Source of the DNA: Methylosinus sp. PW1
Lineage (GTDB): Bacteria > Pseudomonadota > Alphaproteobacteria > Rhizobiales > Beijerinckiaceae
DNA: 64,000 nucleotides
Assembly: GCF_000745215.1 (NCBI RefSeq)
Contig: NZ_JQNK01000007.1
Span: forward strand, 62,001 to 126,000
Direction: 5' to 3'
Below are positions 59,455-64,000 of this stretch, piece after piece. Below the pieces are notes generated by a model. That model was not told the origin of the DNA. It searched no databases and saw only the letters and a list, made by a program, of their open reading frames with translations. Made by a program: the position numbers and the translations under genes. How positions within the stretch are numbered: position 1 is the stretch's first letter; each line of letters starts with the position of its first letter.

Positions 59455-62048
59455 TTGAAGCTCACCTGCCCGAGGAAAGCGCGCGGCGCGCCATAAAAGG
59501 CGGTGTTGAATCCATTGCTGTTCTCGAAATAGCGCGCGTCGCCGATATTCTTGACGTTGAAGCGGAAGGCGACATCATGCCCGGCGATGACCGTGCGATA
59601 GGACGCCATGGCGTCGAATTTCACATAGGCCGGCATATACCAGCTGTTGTCATTGCTGCCGTAGCGGCGGTCCATCGCATAGAAGCCGGCGCCGAATTCG
59701 AAGCCTTCGCGCGCGCCGGGGGCCGTGTCCCATTTCGCCCACAGATTGCCGACATTCGGCGCGGCGCCGTAATAGCGCTTGCCGACATTGCCATTGTCAT
59801 TGTCGTCGATGATCTTCACGGAATTGAAAGTGTAGCTGCCGAGGACGCTCAGATTCTCGGTGAGCTGTCCGGCGATGTCGAATTCGATTCCACGGCTCGC
59901 CACCTCGCCGACGGCGAGAGAGAAGGCAGGGTTGAACGGATCGGACTGAAGCACGTTCTTTTTGCGCAGATCGAACAGGGCGAGGCTCGTCGAGAGGCGC
60001 CCGTCCATCCATAGCTTCTTGACGCCGACCTCCCATTGCAGTCCGCGCTCCGGCGGGTAGATCTCTCCTCCCGAGCTCTTGCCGTTGTTCGTCCCGGCGG
60101 AGCGTGTGTAGCTGCCGTAGAGCGAGGTGTCGCGATCGAGCTTGACGAGAAGCCCGGCGCGCGGCGACAGCGGCGTCTTATCGGCGTAGCGGTCGAGCGG
60201 ATAGGGCGAGCAGGCGGGATAGCAGGCTTCCCAATCGCCGCCATAGGTCGTGCCGTAGCGCTCCTCGGCCTTGTCGTAGCGGCCGCCGAGCAGAAGATGC
60301 ACGCGGTCGTCGAGGAAGCTGATCTGATCCTGGACATAGGCGCCGAAATTCTGCCAGCGGCTCGCGAAAAGCGTGTTGTTGCGGCCGAGATCGGCCACCG
60401 AATGCATGAGCGGCCCGACCCCTCCATAGGACGGCGTCCATACATTCAGCGAGGGAAAGGACGAAAGCCATCCGGTGCTCGGCCAGTCGTCGCCATAATG
60501 GAACCAGTCGACGCCGGCGAGGAGCGCATGATGGATCGGCCCCGTGTCGATCTCGCCGATCAGATTGAGATTGGTCGAGAGCTGATAGCGCTTCACGACT
60601 CCGGCGTAGAAGCTGCGATTCAGGGTGACGCCGTCGAATCCTGAGATGAAGATCGCATTCTGATTCTCATGGGCGTCGACATAGTGAAAGGCGCTCGTCA
60701 CCTTCCATTTGTCGGCGAGGCGCCATGTCCAGTCGAAGGCGTAGACGGTGCGATGGACGACATAGGGAAATTGCGACCAATATTCGGGATCGACCTGATT
60801 ATAGCGTCTCGGGAGATTGGCCGGTCGATCGTTGAAGCCTTGTATCGTGAGCGGCTTGCCGAGATCGTCATAGAGCAGATTGACCGGAACCTGGCCGGCC
60901 CGGATCGATTTCATCTGCTCATAGTGCTCGAATTGCACATTGGCTTCGAAATTTTCGCTCGGACGGAAGGTGAGATAGAGCGCCGCCGCGCCATTGTTCC
61001 GGTGGTCGAAATTCACGAAAGAATCGGCGCGGTCGTAGACTCCCATCACCCGGTAGAGCACGGTCTTCTGATCGTCGATCGGGCCGGTGACGTCGGCGAT
61101 GGTGCGCGAGAGGCCAAAGCTCCCGAATTGCGTGTCGAGCGTCGCCGCGAAATCCTCTTGCGGCCGCTTGGTGACGATATTGACGAAGCCGCCGGGCTCG
61201 ATGCGTCCATAGAGCATGGAGGCGGGGCCTTTCACCACCTCGACGCGATCGGTGAAGGCCATGTCGACCCCGCCGCCGGTTCCGTCGACACGCAATCCGT
61301 TGCGATAGCTGCGGCCATAGCCGCTGCTGAAGCCGCGAATGAGAAAGTTGTCGTAGAAGATCCCGCTATTGTCCGCCTGCACGCCGGAGACGTTCTGCGC
61401 CGCCTCGAGCACGTTGAGAATCTGCCGGTCGTGAATGACCTCGCGCGGCACCACCTGCACCGATTGCGGCGTGTCGATGAGCGGCGTGTCGGTTCGCGTG
61501 GCGCTCGACGTCGAGGAGCGGGCATAGCCCGTCTCGCGTGCGCCATCGCCGGAGCCGCCGCGCGCGCGGCCGCCGCGGTCTTCCACTCGTCGCCCGTTCT
61601 CAGCTCCGATGTCGATCGTCGGCAGCGGCTCGGCCCCCGCGTCATTGCGTTGCCCATCGTTCTGCGCCAGCACGATCAGCACGGATTTTCCGTCCGCCGC
61701 CACCTCGTAATTCAGTCCCGAGCCGGACAGCAGCCGCTCGAGCGCGGCATTCAGCGTATGCGTTCCCTCGAGTCCGCCTGTGCGCAGCGTCCGCGTCAGC
61801 GTCGTGTCATAGACGATCAGCACGCCGCTCGTATCGGCGAGACGCGTCAGCGCCGTCGACATGCGGCCGGCGGGGATGGAATAGGCGCGGACGATCTCGA
61901 CGATCTCTTTGTCCGGCATTTGCGCATGGGCGCGGGCGTCGTCGGCGCCGCCGATCGCCAATGCGCCCAACACTGTGGCCAGCGCCGTCGCGCCCATGAT
62001 CGCACTCCCGGCGTCGCCGCCGCTTTGCCTCGAAACCCGTCTCGCCAT
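59448..62048 (-). CDS. TonB-dependent siderophore receptor with STN signalling domain
   Basis: 866 residues. A signal region is followed by an STN (secretin/TonB short N-terminal) domain (about 48-125: AYSIPAGRMSTALTRLADTS, GVLIVYD), a plug (PQSVQVVPREVIHDRQILNV, ASMLYGRIEPGGFVNIVTKR) and a 22-strand barrel ending GAPRAFLGQVSFKW. The STN domain means ligand binding should signal to the FecR anti-sigma factor encoded just upstream. It resembles ferrichrome/pyoverdine-type receptors; the actual siderophore is unknown. Confidence 0.93.
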   Translation of the reverse strand: MARRVSRQSGGDAGSAIMGATALATVLGALAIGGADDARAHAQMPDKEIVEIVRAYSIPAGRMSTALTRLADTSGVLIVYDTTLTRTLRTGGLEGTHTLNAALERLLSGSGLNYEVAADGKSVLIVLAQNDGQRNDAGAEPLPTIDIGAENGRRVEDRGGRARGGSGDGARETGYARSSTSSATRTDTPLIDTPQSVQVVPREVIHDRQILNVLEAAQNVSGVQADNSGIFYDNFLIRGFSSGYGRSYRNGLRVDGTGGGVDMAFTDRVEVVKGPASMLYGRIEPGGFVNIVTKRPQEDFAATLDTQFGSFGLSRTIADVTGPIDDQKTVLYRVMGVYDRADSFVNFDHRNNGAAALYLTFRPSENFEANVQFEHYEQMKSIRAGQVPVNLLYDDLGKPLTIQGFNDRPANLPRRYNQVDPEYWSQFPYVVHRTVYAFDWTWRLADKWKVTSAFHYVDAHENQNAIFISGFDGVTLNRSFYAGVVKRYQLSTNLNLIGEIDTGPIHHALLAGVDWFHYGDDWPSTGWLSSFPSLNVWTPSYGGVGPLMHSVADLGRNNTLFASRWQNFGAYVQDQISFLDDRVHLLLGGRYDKAEERYGTTYGGDWEACYPACSPYPLDRYADKTPLSPRAGLLVKLDRDTSLYGSYTRSAGTNNGKSSGGEIYPPERGLQWEVGVKKLWMDGRLSTSLALFDLRKKNVLQSDPFNPAFSLAVGEVASRGIEFDIAGQLTENLSVLGSYTFNSVKIIDDNDNGNVGKRYYGAAPNVGNLWAKWDTAPGAREGFEFGAGFYAMDRRYGSNDNSWYMPAYVKFDAMASYRTVIAGHDVAFRFNVKNIGDARYFENSNGFNTAFYGAPRAFLGQVSFKW

Positions 62049-62159
62049 CGGCGCCCCCTCGCATCTTTTCGGGGGCTCGAACGTCCCCTCACCGAGTTGG
62101 ACGCGGCTCGGCGTCCGGGGAGGAGGTCGCTCGACGATGTTTTTTTTGCGCGGCTCCTC

Positions 62160-63107
62160 TCAGCCTCCGATCAGAGTGACGAAGCCGAGAGAGACGGCGC
62201 GAAGACCGAGCGATTTTTGAATCGCGCGCAGCGCCGCCTCGGGATCGCGGGTCTCGAAGACGCCGGTCACGCGCCGTCCGCGCAGGCTAGGGTCGACGAG
62301 CGCCACATATCCGCGGCGATAGCGCGAGAGAGTCGCCAGCACCTCGGCGAGAGGCTTGTCGTCGAAGATGAGCTTGCCGCGCCGCCATGCCGTCACCTGA
62401 TCCGTATCGACCGGATAGGGCGAAACCGCCGCCACGCCCGGCGCGAAGGCGCTCTGCGCGCCTTCCTCGACGATGACGCTCGGGCCGGCGCCCGACAGCC
62501 GCACGCGATGCTCGGTCACGGTCACTTCCGTGCGCGCGCCCTGGATCGAGACGTCGAAGGCGGTGCCGAGCGCGGTCGTGGTTCCCGCCGGGGTGGCGAC
62601 GGAGAAGGGCCGGGCGGCGTCGGGCGCCACCGCGAACCAGGCCTCGCCTCGCAGCAGCGTCACGCGCCGCTCGCCGCCGACGAAATTCGTCTCCAACGCG
62701 GAATCGGGGCCGAGCTCCACGCGCGAGCCGTCCTCGAGGACGAGGCTGCGCAGTTCGCCGGTTCCGCTGAGATGGCCGGCGCGCCAGCGGATCGACAATT
62801 CGTCATAAGAGAGCGCGAGGGCCAGAGCGAGGCCGGCCACAGCCGCCGCGGCGCGAAGCCCCGGCCGGGCGAAACGCGGCCGGGGCTTCGCCGCCGGCTG
62901 CAGCTGCGGGCGCAGAATTTCCAGATCGCCCCACAGGCGGCAGATATCGTCGAAAGCGGCCTTGTTGGCGGCGTCCGCGGTCAGCCAGGCGGCGAAGGCC
63001 TTGCGCTCCGCCGGCGTCGAGGAGCCCGAGTCGAGCCGCATCCACCAAGCGATGGCGGCGCGCCTTCGCTCCAATTCCGCTTCGCTGGGGACGAGGTCCG
63101 CGCTCAT
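62160..63107 (-). CDS. FecR-family anti-sigma regulator
   Basis: About 315 residues. An N-terminal DUF4880-like helical region (AIAWWMRLDSGSSTPAERKA, FAAWLTADAANKAAF) binds the sigma factor. One membrane helix (AAAAVAGLALALALSY) and the periplasmic FecR domain (ELRSLVLEDGSRVELGPDSA, RVTLLRGEAWFAVAPD) follow, with an STN-binding tail. A TTG at 63167 gives a longer frame, but the ATG at 63107 begins where family homology begins. It sits between the sigma factor and the receptor. Confidence 0.9.
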   Translation of the reverse strand: MSADLVPSEAELERRRAAIAWWMRLDSGSSTPAERKAFAAWLTADAANKAAFDDICRLWGDLEILRPQLQPAAKPRPRFARPGLRAAAAVAGLALALALSYDELSIRWRAGHLSGTGELRSLVLEDGSRVELGPDSALETNFVGGERRVTLLRGEAWFAVAPDAARPFSVATPAGTTTALGTAFDVSIQGARTEVTVTEHRVRLSGAGPSVIVEEGAQSAFAPGVAAVSPYPVDTDQVTAWRRGKLIFDDKPLAEVLATLSRYRRGYVALVDPSLRGRRVTGVFETRDPEAALRAIQKSLGLRAVSLGFVTLIGG

Positions 63108-63197
63108 GGTATCCGCAGAGGGCTCGAGAACAAGGCTCTCATAGAGTAGGACGCGCCCGATGCGCAAAAGGGGAGGTCGCGAAGGGGCGATCGGGCG

Positions 63198-63698
63198 TCA
63201 ATCGAGCGCCGCCCGGCAACGCTCCATGGCGAGCCGCAGATGCTTTTCTACCATATTGCGGGAAATGCGCATGCGCGCGGCGATCTCCTCATGCGAGAGA
63301 TCCTCGAAGCGGCGCATGACGAAGGCCTGCCGGCATTTGGGCGGCAGCGCCTCGATCGCCTCCAGCAGACGGCGCGCGAGCTCCTCCGTCTCATAGAGCG
63401 CATCCGGCTCGACGGCGGGCTCGGCGACGTCCTCGGGCGCGTCGCCGGGCGTGAAATATTTGGCCTCGCTCTCGCGGCGACGCGCGAAATCGCGCGAGAG
63501 ATTTATGGCGATCTGCTTCAGAAAGGCCGGCGGGTCGGCGATCGTGTCGAAATCCTCGCGGCGGATGGCGCGGACGAAGGTCTCCTGCAGCAGGTCGGAG
63601 GCGTTCTCCGGCCCGACGCGGCGCTTGAAATAATCGAGCAGCACGCGCTTGTTGCGGCGAAACAGCTCGCGGAAACGATGTGTTCTCGGATCGGGCAT
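63198..63698 (-). CDS. FecI-type ECF sigma factor
   Basis: About 166 residues with sigma-70 region 2 (ENASDLLQETFVRAIRRED) and region 4 (LPPKCRQAFVMRRFEDLSHE, EIAARMRISRNMVEKHLRLA). AAGG precedes the ATG at 63698; the frame is open to 63746. It is the first gene of the FecI-FecR-receptor-PepSY order and should direct transcription of the receptor when iron is low and the siderophore is bound. Confidence 0.92.
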   Translation of the reverse strand: MPDPRTHRFRELFRRNKRVLLDYFKRRVGPENASDLLQETFVRAIRREDFDTIADPPAFLKQIAINLSRDFARRRESEAKYFTPGDAPEDVAEPAVEPDALYETEELARRLLEAIEALPPKCRQAFVMRRFEDLSHEEIAARMRISRNMVEKHLRLAMERCRAALD

Positions 63699-63827
63699 GA
63701 TCGCCTTTCGACGGCGGAGAGGGCCGTGGCGGCTGAGAGGACCCATGGTGCGCGGAGGCCGCTCGGGCGGCTCCGCTATGCGCTCTCGTCGAGGTCCGCC
63801 GGCGTGATCGCGGGCGGCGGGGCGCGG

Positions 63828-64000
63828 TCAGGCCGCGGGCGGCGCACGCGAGAAGGGCCGGACGCCCGTCGCCCCGGCGAGCGGCCAAGCGTCGGTCACG
63901 AAAGCGCGCCGGTTCTCGGCGCCGTGGGGCGGGGCGAGGAGCAGCAGCGTCGCGGTCAGCAATGTCGCGAGCACGGCGTCGCTCGGGTCATAGGAGAGCG
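63828..64000 (-). CDS. 3' end of an unidentified gene running off the window
   Basis: An open frame of 57 codons reaches the window edge and ends SRAPPAA at a TGA at 63828. It has a hydrophobic leucine-rich stretch (VLATLLTATLLLLAPP). Too little is present to identify it. Confidence 0.35.
   Translation of the reverse strand, partial: LSYDPSDAVLATLLTATLLLLAPPHGAENRRAFVTDAWPLAGATGVRPFSRAPPAA

Overview
The window is high-GC DNA of alphaproteobacterial character, probably Hyphomicrobiales and possibly a Methylosinus/Methylocystis-type organism. That assignment is an inference from gene families and codon use; no rRNA, tRNA or methane monooxygenase gene is present to settle it. Most genes sit in tight operons with ATGA, GTGA or TTGA stop/start overlaps. 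Several segments carry IS debris and truncated genes, so the region has been rearranged.

Layout. (1) 0.2-5.8 kb: two divergent paralogous TonB-dependent receptors. (2) 6.0-10.2 kb: a minus-strand operon of two flavin-dependent monooxygenases, an M20 amidohydrolase and a GNAT acetyltransferase, matching an S-alkyl/S-succinyl-cysteine salvage route. (3) 10.2-16.05 kb: a trans-sulfuration PLP enzyme gene cut in two by a 4,712-bp transposon (10777-15488) with a 4-bp target duplication. Removing the element and one copy of the duplication restores an 1155-nt in-frame gene. The element carries a DDE transposase, a TniB/ExeA-like ATPase, a RepA-like ATPase, a zinc-finger/HTH protein and a SEC-C cargo protein. 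(4) 16.1-23.6 kb: cysK, cysE, serC, serA, a family 2A encapsulin shell gene and a cysteine desulfurase with a disordered N-terminal extension of about 310 residues. This is a sulfur nanocompartment next to the genes that make its substrate. (5) 23.7-25.3 kb: tam and IS256 debris. (6) 25.4-37.3 kb: a five-gene minus-strand copper operon: a 2149-residue multicopper oxidase (MofA/McoA-like, candidate Mn(II) oxidase), a secreted beta-propeller protein, SCO1/SenC, a cytochrome c fused to a periplasmic binding domain, and an unknown secreted protein. (7) 37.6-39.4 kb: a glycine-zipper lipoprotein and shards of a DUF1612 gene and a third TonB receptor. (8) 39.5-44.9 kb: a membrane coiled-coil protein facing a P-loop NTPase and a large partner, which look like one uncharacterised system. 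(9) 45.0-48.05 kb: a small secreted protein and an OmpR/EnvZ-type two-component pair. (10) 48.1-55.5 kb: a surface-glycan locus with heptose kinase HddA, tandem glycosyltransferases, an HddC-GmhB fusion and an AGE-family epimerase. (11) 56-58.2 kb: a Lon-N-domain protein, then IS630, GST and AAA-ATPase fragments. (12) 58.2-63.7 kb: a FecI/FecR/TonB siderophore receptor/PepSY iron-uptake operon.

The central theme is sulfur. The salvage operon would regenerate cysteine. SerA and SerC make phosphoserine (serB is not here), CysE and CysK turn serine and sulfide into cysteine, and the encapsulated desulfurase would mobilise cysteine sulfur inside a protein shell. A second theme is metal handling: the copper oxidase operon, the TonB receptors and the FecIR system. 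Near-identical short palindromes lie directly upstream of the multicopper oxidase and of one TonB receptor, which suggests a shared regulator.
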